Shown here: one piece after another, positions 1 to 7,066 of the stretch
How the letters are laid out: the number at the start of each line of letters is the position of its first letter
Numbering within the stretch: the first letter of the stretch is position 1
Origin: Methanospirillum hungatei
Lineage (GTDB): Archaea > Halobacteriota > Methanomicrobia > Methanomicrobiales > Methanospirillaceae
Assembly: GCF_020216685.1 (NCBI RefSeq)
Contig: NZ_JAIWNS010000227.1
Span: 1-7,150 of the forward strand
Length of the DNA stretch: 7,150 nt
Direction: 5' to 3'
Notes under the pieces: generated by a model
Database searches by the model: none
Told to the model about the DNA's origin: nothing
What the model saw: only the letters and a program-made list of their open reading frames with translations
Translations under genes and position numbers: made by a program

Positions 1-325
1 CATTTCCCCTGATGGTGATATCGCCATTCCGTGAATAAAAAAAGCCATTCTGACCAAGGGCAGGAAAGGGATTTCTTCCTTTCACGTCTGCTCCTTTGAG
101 GACGACGGTCTTGATGGCATCGGTCTTGTCTGCGATGTCAAGAAAGAGCTCATAGGCGATCATCTCAAACCACCGCCCCTCAGCTGATCGCATATAGGAT
201 ATCTCGTCAGAAAAGAGATTTTTCTTCTCAAGTCGCGAGAGATGCCGGAGTGCCCGTTGAGCATGTTCTCTTCGCGGCTGACATAATTTATAATGAGATT
301 CTATCCATTGTGCGAGATCATCCAT
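1..325 (-). CDS. Conserved-looking hypothetical protein, N-terminal part (gene runs off left edge)
   Basis: An open frame on the minus strand starts at ATG (325-323) and is uninterrupted for 108 codons to the window edge, so the C-terminus is missing. The start is well bounded: an in-frame TAG lies five codons upstream and no other usable start codon lies between. A short purine run (AGGGA) sits just ahead of the ATG. The first half (residues 1-45) is charged and probably helical, rich in Arg, Lys, Leu and Glu. It is followed by EGRWFEMIAYELF (49-61), a hydrophobic strand TVVLKGADV (73-81) and GQNGFFYSRNGDITIRGN (91-108). No signal peptide or membrane segment is visible. I do not recognise the family with certainty. 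A helix with a conserved-looking Glu followed by strands would be compatible with a nuclease-like alpha/beta fold, but the decisive part is outside the window. It is transcribed away from the tRNA and polymerase genes and need not be related to them. Confidence 0.75.
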   Translation of the reverse strand, partial: MDDLAQWIESHYKLCQPRREHAQRALRHLSRLEKKNLFSDEISYMRSAEGRWFEMIAYELFLDIADKTDAIKTVVLKGADVKGRNPFPALGQNGFFYSRNGDITIRGN

Positions 326-352
326 TATTCCCTGACACTATCCTCCATATTC

Positions 353-364
353 TGTTTTATATGG
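353..364 (-). promoter_or_regulatory. Candidate TATA box for the divergent minus-strand gene
   Basis: Read on the minus strand the sequence is CCATATAAAACA, a good match to an archaeal TATA box. Its centre is about 33 bases upstream of the ATG at 325. With the usual 22-27 base distance to the transcription start, RNA would begin only a few bases ahead of the start codon, so the transcript would be leaderless or nearly so. Position and motif are seen directly; use as a promoter is inferred. Confidence 0.5.
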
Positions 365-552
365 TATTGTACTAAAAATCATCCTGATTATTTTTCTCCG
401 GTAGGGGAGACGGACAATTCCTTTAAAACTACACCATGATGACAGATATAAGTTATTCCCGCGCAGCACCTGATTTTTAAGATCCGGTATCATGAGCATG
501 GATATCCCTTTCTCATCGGTATTATGCACGAGTAATCATGAAAAAACTGGGC
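365..552. other. Divergent intergenic region without a supported gene
   Basis: This AT-rich stretch lies between the divergent promoters of the minus-strand gene and of tRNA-Lys. A 63-codon GTG-start frame on the minus strand (529-338) crosses it, but it has no ribosome binding site, no recognisable motif, and covers the TATA candidate of the next gene. I see no RNA gene, clear repeat or operator here. Confidence 0.5.
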
Positions 553-563
553 AATATTTATAA
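553..563 (+). promoter_or_regulatory. Candidate TATA box for tRNA-Lys and possibly the rpo operon
   Basis: The sequence AATATTTATAA matches an archaeal TATA box. Counting about 25 bases downstream puts the transcription start near 583-588, roughly 20 bases before the mature tRNA 5' end at 607, which fits a short 5' leader removed by RNase P. I found no other convincing TATA element between the tRNA and rpoH, so this may also be the promoter of the polymerase operon. That second role is inference. Confidence 0.55.
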
Positions 564-606
564 GGTAAAACATCCTTCTAATAGTGCTACAGATCAGTGA
601 CTAACG

Positions 607-680
607 GGGTTCGTAGCTCAGTTAGGCAGAGCGCCTGGCTTTTAACCAGGTGGTCGGGGGTTCAAATCCCCTCGAGCCCG
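607..680 (+). tRNA. tRNA-Lys (anticodon UUU)
   Basis: A complete cloverleaf can be folded by eye. The acceptor stem GGGTTCG (607-613) pairs with CGAGCCC (673-679) with one G-U pair, and the discriminator is G680. The D stem is GCTC (616-619) with GAGC (629-632). The anticodon stem is CCTGG (634-638) with CCAGG (646-650) around loop CTTTTAA, anticodon TTT at 641-643. The variable loop has five bases, and the T stem GGGGG (656-660) pairs with CCCCT (668-672) around TTCAAAT. The anticodon reads AAA and AAG. The 3' CCA is not encoded (CTC follows G680), so it must be added by tRNA nucleotidyltransferase. No intron is present. It lies 64 bases upstream of rpoH on the same strand. Confidence 0.97.
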
Positions 681-682
681 CT

Positions 683-703
683 CCACGACAGTTGTGGTCT
701 TTT
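683..703 (+). terminator. Small hairpin followed by T-tract between tRNA-Lys and rpoH
   Basis: CCACGA (683-688) can pair with TTGTGG (692-697), including one G-U pair, around a three-base loop, and is followed at once by TCTTTT (698-703). A second T-run (712-716) lies slightly downstream. This resembles a weak intrinsic terminator or a 3' processing element for the tRNA. Archaeal termination depends mainly on the T-run, so partial readthrough into rpoH is plausible. The structure is visible in the sequence; the function is inferred. Confidence 0.35.
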
Positions 704-733
704 GTGCAGACTTTTTACCGAAACGCGTTTCCA

Positions 734-739
734 GGGGGT
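734..739 (+). promoter_or_regulatory. Ribosome binding site that fixes the GTG start of rpoH
   Basis: GGGGGT differs by one base from the archaeal Shine-Dalgarno core GGAGGT and ends five bases before the GTG at 745. It supports this start over the in-frame GTG at 694, which would add 17 unconserved residues and begin inside the hairpin spacer. The ATG at 740 is out of frame and closes after six codons. Confidence 0.75.
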
Positions 740-744
740 ATGGC

Positions 745-996
745 GTGTCCGCCGAGCTGAACGTACTGAAACATGAGATGGTACCAGAACACAGTATCAT
801 GAGCGAGGAAGATGTAAAAAATCTTTATGCTCGATACCAGATCGGACCCGAGCAATTGCCGAAGATTTATCATGATGATCCGGCAGTATTGTCAATAGGG
901 GCCAGAATTAGTGACGTAATTAAAATCGTCCGAAAAAGTATGACTGCCGGCCGTGCAGAATCGTATCGTCTGGTAGTAAGACGACCCAAAAAATAA
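745..996 (+). CDS. rpoH: DNA-directed RNA polymerase subunit H (RPB5-like)
   Basis: This is the small archaeal RNA polymerase subunit H, the counterpart of the C-terminal assembly domain of eukaryotic RPB5, which sits at the lower jaw near A''. From the GTG start the protein has 83 residues, within the usual 75-85 of the family. Family features are present in order: [12 protein letters not shown] near the N-terminus (residues 5-16), a helix [13 protein letters not shown], the signature [17 protein letters not shown] (about 37-53), then [14 protein letters not shown] strand residues [14 protein letters not shown], and the C-terminal [11 protein letters not shown] longer reading from GTG 694 is possible but is not supported by conservation or by a ribosome binding site. 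It is the first protein gene of the polymerase cluster and is followed after 18 bases by rpoB2. Its TAA stop is in the same frame as rpoB2. Identification is by recognised family motifs and gene order. Confidence 0.96.
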   Translation: MSAELNVLKHEMVPEHSIMSEEDVKNLYARYQIGPEQLPKIYHDDPAVLSIGARISDVIKIVRKSMTAGRAESYRLVVRRPKK

Positions 997-1002
997 CCTT
1001 CC

Positions 1003-1012
1003 GGGGCTGATC
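1003..1012 (+). promoter_or_regulatory. Extended ribosome binding site for the TTG start of rpoB2
   Basis: GGGGCTGATC matches eight of ten positions of GGAGGTGATC, the complement of the archaeal 16S rRNA 3' end, and ends two bases before the TTG at 1015. The extended complementarity probably compensates for the rare start codon. Confidence 0.75.
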
Positions 1013-1014
1013 TG

Positions 1015-2571
1015 TTGATTGATTTAAGTATACTTTCTCAGGCTTACTTTTCCCGTGAACATGTTGCCCGTCACCAGCTGGACTCATACAATCATTTTCT
1101 TCTCAACAATCTCCAGAAGGTCGTTGATGAGCAGCGGGTAATTGAGACGGATATTGAAACACGGGGGAAAGGGAATGAACCGGTCTCTGTTGAACTTGGA
1201 GATCTGAAAATTTTAAAACCACTGGTCCGTGAAGCTGATGGTTCCCAGTCAGAACTCTATCCTGGTGAGGCACGGCTGCGAAACATCACCTATGCAGCAC
1301 CGATTCAGCTTGACCTGACTCTTATTCAGGGAGGAGTCAGACATGAGCCGGTGACTGCAACCATCGGACAATTACCGATCATGGTGGGCTCAGTTGCCTG
1401 CAACCTGTATGGCATGACAGATGAGGAGCGGACTTCTCATGGAGAGGATCCCCTTGATCCGGGTGGCTATTTTATCGTGAACGGTACTGAGCGGGTGCTC
1501 ATGACACTTGAAGATCTTGCCTCAAATAAGATCATGACCGAATATACCGAGCGTTATAATGAGCGTATCTACGTTGCCAAGGTGTTCTCCCAGTTCCGCG
1601 GATACCGTGCCCTGGTCGTAGTAGAGCGGAACCGTAAAAACCTGCTTGAAGTAACCTTCCCGTCGGTTGCCGGTCATCTCAGGTTTGTTGATATGATGCG
1701 GGCTCTTGGTATGACCAGTGATGCTGATGTCGTCCGTGCGGTCTCAACCGATGAAGAGATCCTCACGTTCATGATGCAGAATCTTGAGGAGAGTGAATGT
1801 GAGACGGTTGAATGCGGTGTCATGTATGTCGGAAAGAAACTGGCACCAAACCAGACCCGTGATTATCAGCGCAAACGTGCGGAGTTTGTTCTTGATAATT
1901 ATCTTCTGCCTCACCTCAATTACCTGATGCCCCGGACAGTGAACGAAGAGGATGAAGAGTGTATGAAGATTGTGCATTCTGTCCGGCTTGCAAAGGCCCA
2001 TTTCCTTGGCCGGATGGCAGAGGCATGTTTTGATCTGGTTCTTGACCGGCGGCGTATCGATGATAAGGATCATTATGCAAACAAGAGGCTCAAACTGGCT
2101 GGTGACTTAATGGAAGACCTCTTCCGTATCTCTCTGAACCGGCTGACCCGTGATGTAAAATATCAGCTGGAACGTGCCAGCATGAGACATCGTGACCTCT
2201 CGATCGCCACCGCAGTCCGTGCAGACGTGCTGACTGAGCGTCTCCTCCATCCGCTTGCAACCGGTAACTGGGTCGGAGGAAGAACTGGTGTGTCACAGCT
2301 GCTTGACCGTGTTGATCACATGAGTGTCCTTTCACACTTACGCAGAGTCATTTCTCCGCTCTCCCGTTCCCAACCGCACTTCGAGGCCCGTGATCTTCAC
2401 CCGACCCAATGGGGTCGTATCTGTCCAAGTGAAACTCCTGAAGGACCAAATTGTGGTCTGGTGAAAAACTTTGCCCAGATGGTGGAGATCAGTAAAGGCG
2501 TCCATTCAGATGAAGAGATTATTCGGATGCTCTATGGTATGGGTGTAGAGAGGATAGGAGTTGAGATCTGA
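1015..2571 (+). CDS. rpoB2: DNA-directed RNA polymerase subunit B'' (N-terminal half of RPB2-like subunit)
   Basis: This encodes the N-terminal half of the second largest subunit, with the protrusion, lobe and fork regions. It has 518 residues, normal for archaeal B''. Recognised blocks are the N-terminal [16 protein letters not shown] (14-29), [16 protein letters not shown] (148-163), [20 protein letters not shown] (344-363), ATGNW (415-419) and the fork-loop region [18 protein letters not shown] (450-467), followed by [18 protein letters not shown] (468-485), which is nearly invariant in RPB2 proteins. The TTG start is well constrained: the rpoH stop at 994-996 is in frame upstream, only CTG 1012 and TTG 1015 lie between, and the conserved N-terminus begins right after with no later ATG, GTG or TTG available before it. 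It overlaps rpoB1 by one base (TGATG). B'' plus B' totals 1124 residues, the size of a fused archaeal B subunit, so nothing is missing. Confidence 0.98.
   Translation: MIDLSILSQAYFSREHVARHQLDSYNHFLLNNLQKVVDEQRVIETDIETRGKGNEPVSVELGDLKILKPLVREADGSQSELYPGEARLRNITYAAPIQLDLTLIQGGVRHEPVTATIGQLPIMVGSVACNLYGMTDEERTSHGEDPLDPGGYFIVNGTERVLMTLEDLASNKIMTEYTERYNERIYVAKVFSQFRGYRALVVVERNRKNLLEVTFPSVAGHLRFVDMMRALGMTSDADVVRAVSTDEEILTFMMQNLEESECETVECGVMYVGKKLAPNQTRDYQRKRAEFVLDNYLLPHLNYLMPRTVNEEDEECMKIVHSVRLAKAHFLGRMAEACFDLVLDRRRIDDKDHYANKRLKLAGDLMEDLFRISLNRLTRDVKYQLERASMRHRDLSIATAVRADVLTERLLHPLATGNWVGGRTGVSQLLDRVDHMSVLSHLRRVISPLSRSQPHFEARDLHPTQWGRICPSETPEGPNCGLVKNFAQMVEISKGVHSDEEIIRMLYGMGVERIGVEI
2557..2568 (+). 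promoter_or_regulatory. Ribosome binding site of rpoB1 inside the end of rpoB2
   Basis: GGAGTTGAGATC ends two bases before the ATG at 2571 and combines a GGAG core with the GATC part of the extended anti-Shine-Dalgarno complement. It lies entirely in the last codons of rpoB2, so initiation here can be coupled to termination of rpoB2 translation. Confidence 0.65.
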
Positions 2572-4391
2572 TGATTACCACACAGTCAAGAGTGTTCGTT
2601 GACGGGGCACTTATCGGTCTGGTAGATGATCCGAAAGCTCTTGTAACTCAGATTCGTGCCTTGAGGAGGCAGGGTGTCATATCTACCGAGGTAAACTGCT
2701 CGTACAAGGAGTTTAACGGCGATATTATCATTCATACCGATCGCGGGCGGGCACGGCGACCTCTTATTGTCCTTGAAAATGGCGTCCCGACTATTCCTGA
2801 AGAGGAAATTCAAAAACTGAAAAACAAAGAGATAGAGTTTGTTGATCTGATTAAAAAGGGATATATTGAGCTGATTGATGCAGAAGAGGAAGAGGATCTG
2901 AATATTGCAATCAAGCCGGAGAATATTACTCCTGAACACACTCATCTTGAGGTAGATCCCTCTCTCATACTCGGTATCGGGGCAGCACATGTACCATTCC
3001 CTGAGCACAATGCATCTCCCCGTGTTACCATGGGTGCAGGAATGGTCAAGCAGGCACTCGGATTTGGCTGTGCAAATATGAAGCTCCGGCCTGATACCCG
3101 TGGTCACCTGCTCCACTATGTTCAAAAACCCTTGGTATATACGCAGACCTCTGATGTTATCGGTTCAGATGACCGGGCTGCAGGTCAGAACTTTGTTGTT
3201 GCCATCCTCTCCTATGAAGGTTATAACATTGAAGATGCCCTGATCTTCAACAAGGCATCAATCGATCGTGGTGTCGGACGTTCACACTTTTTCAGAACAT
3301 ATGAGGGAGAAGAACGCCGGTATCCTGGTGGTCAGATTGACCGCATTGAGGTCCCTGACGAAGACGTGACCGGGGCACATGGCTCTGATTACTACGCCAA
3401 CCTTGACGATGATGGAATCATCAATCCAGAAACCATCGTTAAAGAGAAGGATGTCATCATCGGTAAGACCTCACCACCGCGTTTCCTTGAAGAACCAACG
3501 TCTGAGCTGATTACCGTAGAAAAGCGCCGTGATACCTCTGTGACCATGCGTTCCAACGAGCATGGTATTGTTGATACCGTTATTCTGACCGAAGGAGAGA
3601 ACAACTCCAAACTGGTCAAGGTCAGAACCCGTGATCTCCGTATTCCGGAAGTCGGGGACAAATTCGCATCACGACATGGGCAGAAAGGAGTCGTAGGGCT
3701 TATCACTCCAAGTGTTGACATGCCGTTCACCGCGGGCGGTCTGACTCCTGATCTGGTCATTAATCCTCATGCAATTCCGTCACGAATGACTATCGGTCAC
3801 ATGCTTGAGATGCTTGGTGGGAAGGTCGGCTCCCTTGAAGGACGTCGTATTGCGAGTACGGCATTCTCCGGAGAACGTGAAGAGGATCTTCGTGCCTCCC
3901 TGAAAAAGTTCGGGTTCTCACACACCGGTCGTGAAGCCATGTGGGACGGTATCACCGGAAGACGATTCCTTGCAGATATCTATGTCGGTGTCATCTATTA
4001 CCAGAAACTCTATCATATGGTCTCATCCAAGATGCATGCCCGTTCCAGGGGTCCGGTGCAGGTTCTGACCAGACAGCCGACTGAAGGTCGTGCCCGTGAA
4101 GGAGGTCTGCGTTTCGGAGAGATGGAGCGTGATGTCATGATCGGTCATGGAGCAGCCATGGCCCTGAAGGAGCGTCTGCTTGAAGAGTCTGACAAGGTCA
4201 CCGAGTATGTATGTGCCCGGTGTGGTATGGTTGCCATGCTGGACCGGAAACAGAATATTACCCGATGTCTCAATTGTGGCAGCGAGACTGATATCTACCC
4301 GGTTGAGATGTCGTATGCATTCAAATTACTCCTTGATGAGATGAAGAGTATGACCATTGCTCCCCGTCTCAACCTCGAGGATGTTGTATAA
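2571..4391 (+). CDS. rpoB1: DNA-directed RNA polymerase subunit B' (C-terminal half of RPB2-like subunit)
   Basis: This 606-residue protein supplies the hybrid-binding, wall and clamp parts of the RPB2-like subunit. Visible in order are [13 protein letters not shown] (8-20), the acidic [13 protein letters not shown] (100-112), [19 protein letters not shown] (129-147), [20 protein letters not shown] (205-224) with Glu221-Asp222 at the position that helps bind the second catalytic metal, [15 protein letters not shown] (362-376) with the two active-centre lysines K364 and K372, [17 protein letters not shown] (397-413), and the C-terminal clamp block [11 protein letters not shown] (511-521). A zinc site follows: Cys548, Cys551, Cys566 and Cys569, spaced C-x2-C...C-x2-C. 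All key residues are present, so the gene is intact. It starts on the last base of rpoB2 and is followed after 14 bases by rpoA1. It works only together with B'' and the A subunits. Confidence 0.98.
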   Translation: MITTQSRVFVDGALIGLVDDPKALVTQIRALRRQGVISTEVNCSYKEFNGDIIIHTDRGRARRPLIVLENGVPTIPEEEIQKLKNKEIEFVDLIKKGYIELIDAEEEEDLNIAIKPENITPEHTHLEVDPSLILGIGAAHVPFPEHNASPRVTMGAGMVKQALGFGCANMKLRPDTRGHLLHYVQKPLVYTQTSDVIGSDDRAAGQNFVVAILSYEGYNIEDALIFNKASIDRGVGRSHFFRTYEGEERRYPGGQIDRIEVPDEDVTGAHGSDYYANLDDDGIINPETIVKEKDVIIGKTSPPRFLEEPTSELITVEKRRDTSVTMRSNEHGIVDTVILTEGENNSKLVKVRTRDLRIPEVGDKFASRHGQKGVVGLITPSVDMPFTAGGLTPDLVINPHAIPSRMTIGHMLEMLGGKVGSLEGRRIASTAFSGEREEDLRASLKKFGFSHTGREAMWDGITGRRFLADIYVGVIYYQKLYHMVSSKMHARSRGPVQVLTRQPTEGRAREGGLRFGEMERDVMIGHGAAMALKERLLEESDKVTEYVCARCGMVAMLDRKQNITRCLNCGSETDIYPVEMSYAFKLLLDEMKSMTIAPRLNLEDVV

Positions 4392-4396
4392 GGAGG
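4392..4396 (+). promoter_or_regulatory. Strong ribosome binding site for rpoA1
   Basis: GGAGG begins on the base after the rpoB1 stop codon and ends nine bases before the ATG at 4406. It is a perfect Shine-Dalgarno core, and with the 14-base gap it lets rpoA1 initiate independently of the preceding gene. Confidence 0.8.
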
Positions 4397-4405
4397 AGAG
4401 AAGCA

Positions 4406-7066
4406 ATGCCAAGTCCTAAACGGATCGGGAAGATCGAGTTTGGTCTCCTCTCCCCGAAAGAGATCCGACAGATGAGTGTCAGAAAGATCATCTGGGCGGA
4501 TACCTACGACGATGACGGGTTCCCCTATCCCCAGGGTCTGATGGATCTGCATCTGGGTGTGATTGATCCTGGTCTCCGGTGCAAGACCTGCAGTCAGAAA
4601 GCAGGTGAATGTCCCGGACACTTTGGTCACATCGAGCTGGCAAAGCCGGTCATCCATGTCGGGTATACACGACTAATCAGAAAACTGCTTCGTGTCACCT
4701 GCAGGGAGTGTGGCCGTCTCCTTCTGTCTGATGAAGAGATCGAGAAGATCATCGGACCAGAAGAAGAGATGGGAAGTGACTCGGTCAGTGAGAAGGATGT
4801 GAAGAAGGAGCGTATCTGTCCGCACTGTGGTGAGCAGCAGCTGAAGATAAACTTTGAAAAGCCAACCACATTTGCCGAGATCACGACCGATGAACGGGGC
4901 AAAAAAGTAGAGAATAAACTTACCCCGGCAGATATCAGAGCACGTCTTGAAAAGATACCTGATGATGACCTGCAGAAACTGGGAATCATAGGCAGCGTTG
5001 CACGTCCTGAATGGACTATCATGACCGTGCTTCCTGTCCCACCGGTCACCATGCGGCCATCCATTATTCTTGAGAATGGTCAGCGTTCAGAGGATGACCT
5101 GACGCATAAACTGGTTGATATCATCAGGATTAATCAGCGGTTTAAGGAAAACCAGGATGCAGGAGCACCGCAGCTGATCATTGAAGATCTCTGGGAACTT
5201 CTCCAGTACCATGTGACAACCTATATCGATAACGAGGTCGCTGGTTGTCCGCCTGCTCGTCATCGGTCAGGTCGTCCGCTCAAGACTCTCTCCCAGCGTC
5301 TGAAAGGAAAAGACGGGCGTTTCAGAGGAAGTTTATCTGGTAAGCGTGTGAACTTCTCGTCCCGTACCGTTATCTCTCCGGATCCAAACCTCTCGGTCAA
5401 TGAAGTGGGTATCCCCCAGAAGATTGCGAATGAGATGACCATTCCTGTTCAGGTAACGGCTTTTAATATTGATGAACTCCGCCGGATTGTCAGGGTCGGA
5501 CCAGATCGGCCAAACCTCAAATCCCCCTGCGGTGCAAACTATGTCATCAGGCCAGACAAGCGTCGTATCCGTCTGGTAAAAGGAACCGGGGCAGATGACG
5601 GGAACCTTGACTTTGTTGCCGATCAGATAGACGTCGGATGGATTGTCGAGCGTCATCTCCGTGATGGTGATATTGTGCTCTTTAACCGACAGCCGTCCCT
5701 TCACCGGATGTCAATCATGGCCCACTGGGTAAGGCTTATGGATGGCAAGACATTCCGTCTGAACCCGGCAGTCTGTCCTCCCTATAACGCGGATTTTGAT
5801 GGGGATGAGATGAACCTGCACATCCCGCAGACCGAAGAGGCCCGGGTTGAAGCAGCCATGCTCGCAGCTGTGCAGGAGAATATTCTCTCACCCCGTTTTG
5901 GCGGACCGATCATCGGAGGTATCCACGACCACATCTCCGGTATCTTCCTTCTGACTCATACACTCCGGTGGTTTACCAAGGAAGAGACCATTGATCTGCT
6001 CAAAAATAACAGGATTGATCGTCTCGGTGAACCAGGGAAAGTAGAGGATGGCGTGAAATACTGGTCCAACAAGCAGATATTCTCAAAGATTCTCCCTGCA
6101 GATCTGAACATGGTCTTTCGTGCATCCTCCTGTAAGGGCTGTGATGAATGCCAGCGGGTTGATTGTGAACGTGATGCATATGTGCAGATCATCGATGGTG
6201 AGTTAATATCCGGTGTTATCGATAAAAAAGCGGTTGGTGCATTCGATGGTGCAATTCTCCACCGCATTATCAGACAGTATGGATATGAACGGGCTGCACG
6301 CTTCATCGATGACATGACCCGTCTTTCGATTCGGGCAATTATGCATGACGGGTTTACCTTTGCTATCGATGACGAAGACCTCTCCAAGAGCGATTATGGC
6401 CAGATCCGTGAGGTTCTTGAACGTGCCGCCCAGGATGTGGAGCGTCGTATCCAGATCTTTGAGGATGGCCAGCTCGAACCCATGCCTGGCAGAACTCCGG
6501 AAGAGACCCTTGAGATGCAGATCATGCAGGTACTTGGAAAAGCTCGTGATAATACGGGAGAGATTGCAGGCAGACACCTTGGTCTGTCAAATTCTGCCGT
6601 GGTAATGGCGGTCTCCGGAGCCAGAGGTTCCATGCTGAACCTGACCCAGATGGCCGGTTGTGTCGGTCAGCAGGCGGTTCGTGGTGAGCGTATCATGCGA
6701 GGATACGAGGACCGGACTCTTCCCCATTTCAAGAAACATGACCGGGGAGCAATGGCTCACGGGTTTGTCATGAACAGTTACAAATCAGGTCTGAACCCGA
6801 CTGAATTCTTCTTCCATGCAATTGGAGGTCGTGAAGGTCTGGTGGATACTGCGGTCCGAACATCCCAGTCTGGTTATCTTCAGCGGAGGATGATTAACGC
6901 TCTGCAGGACCTGAAAGTAGCCTATGATATGACCGTCAGAACAACCGGAGGCAGAATTATCCAGTTCGAATATGGTGAGGATTCTACCGATCCGATGAAG
7001 AGTTCATTTGGTGAACCGGTGGATGTCGAAGGAATTGTGAGTAATGTCCTTAAGGAGGAGATCTGA
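4406..7066 (+). CDS. rpoA1: DNA-directed RNA polymerase subunit A' (N-terminal part of RPB1-like subunit)
   Basis: This is the catalytic large-subunit half, 886 residues, a normal length for archaeal A'. The clamp core carries two zinc sites: Cys59, Cys62, Cys69 and His72 (C-x2-C-x6-C-x2-H, with CPGHFGH), and Cys99, Cys102, Cys138 and Cys141. The block SGKRVNFSSRTVISPDPNL (311-329) and NRQPSLHRMSIMAH (427-440) lead to the catalytic loop NADFDGDEMN (461-470), whose Asp463, Asp465 and Asp467 hold the active-site magnesium. A further cluster, Cys576, Cys579, Cys582 and Cys587, lies just before DAYVQIIDGELISGVIDKKAVG. Then come the funnel region (around 695-790) and the bridge helix, GLNPTEFFFHAIGGREGLVDTAVRTS... 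(about 796-831). The protein ends soon after IIQFEYGEDSTDP (851-863), so the trigger loop belongs to A''. The last base of its stop codon is also the first base of rpoA2. No frameshift or missing catalytic residue is seen. Confidence 0.98.
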   Translation: MPSPKRIGKIEFGLLSPKEIRQMSVRKIIWADTYDDDGFPYPQGLMDLHLGVIDPGLRCKTCSQKAGECPGHFGHIELAKPVIHVGYTRLIRKLLRVTCRECGRLLLSDEEIEKIIGPEEEMGSDSVSEKDVKKERICPHCGEQQLKINFEKPTTFAEITTDERGKKVENKLTPADIRARLEKIPDDDLQKLGIIGSVARPEWTIMTVLPVPPVTMRPSIILENGQRSEDDLTHKLVDIIRINQRFKENQDAGAPQLIIEDLWELLQYHVTTYIDNEVAGCPPARHRSGRPLKTLSQRLKGKDGRFRGSLSGKRVNFSSRTVISPDPNLSVNEVGIPQKIANEMTIPVQVTAFNIDELRRIVRVGPDRPNLKSPCGANYVIRPDKRRIRLVKGTGADDGNLDFVADQIDVGWIVERHLRDGDIVLFNRQPSLHRMSIMAHWVRLMDGKTFRLNPAVCPPYNADFDGDEMNLHIPQTEEARVEAAMLAAVQENILSPRFGGPIIGGIHDHISGIFLLTHTLRWFTKEETIDLLKNNRIDRLGEPGKVEDGVKYWSNKQIFSKILPADLNMVFRASSCKGCDECQRVDCERDAYVQIIDGELISGVIDKKAVGAFDGAILHRIIRQYGYERAARFIDDMTRLSIRAIMHDGFTFAIDDEDLSKSDYGQIREVLERAAQDVERRIQIFEDGQLEPMPGRTPEETLEMQIMQVLGKARDNTGEIAGRHLGLSNSAVVMAVSGARGSMLNLTQMAGCVGQQAVRGERIMRGYEDRTLPHFKKHDRGAMAHGFVMNSYKSGLNPTEFFFHAIGGREGLVDTAVRTSQSGYLQRRMINALQDLKVAYDMTVRTTGGRIIQFEYGEDSTDPMKSSFGEPVDVEGIVSNVLKEEI
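7054..7063 (+). promoter_or_regulatory. Near-perfect ribosome binding site of rpoA2 inside rpoA1
   Basis: GGAGGAGATC matches nine of ten positions of the archaeal anti-Shine-Dalgarno complement GGAGGTGATC and ends two bases before the ATG at 7066. It is embedded in the last codons of rpoA1, which encode KEEI. Confidence 0.8.

Noticed and set aside
338..529. 63-codon minus-strand frame with a GTG start in the divergent intergenic region
   Set aside because: It has no ribosome binding site, no family motif, an unusual composition, and overlaps the TATA candidate of the next minus-strand gene.
694..744. Upstream GTG extension of rpoH by 17 residues
   Set aside because: The extra residues are not part of the subunit H family, the start lies within a hairpin, and a good ribosome binding site serves GTG 745 instead.
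1744..2335. Two minus-strand frames opposite rpoB2
   Set aside because: Antisense shadows of a conserved coding region without ribosome binding sites or recognised motifs.
2586..3125. Long minus-strand open frame (179 codons) opposite rpoB1
   Set aside because: It lies wholly opposite a highly conserved gene, has cysteine-rich, low-sense composition and no recognisable domain; it is a by-product of the rpoB1 codon pattern.
3392..3760. 122-codon minus-strand frame opposite the rpoB1 active-site region
   Set aside because: The plus-strand codons here encode the invariant [12 protein letters not shown] block, which explains the open antisense frame.
4295..5704. Minus-strand frames spanning the rpoB1/rpoA1 junction and the first half of rpoA1
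   Set aside because: All are antisense to intact conserved polymerase subunits; the plus-strand junction is fully explained by the rpoB1 stop, GGAGG and the rpoA1 ATG.
5956..6633. Several overlapping short frames on both strands within rpoA1
   Set aside because: They overlap each other and the intact A' reading frame, and none shows a domain or start signal.
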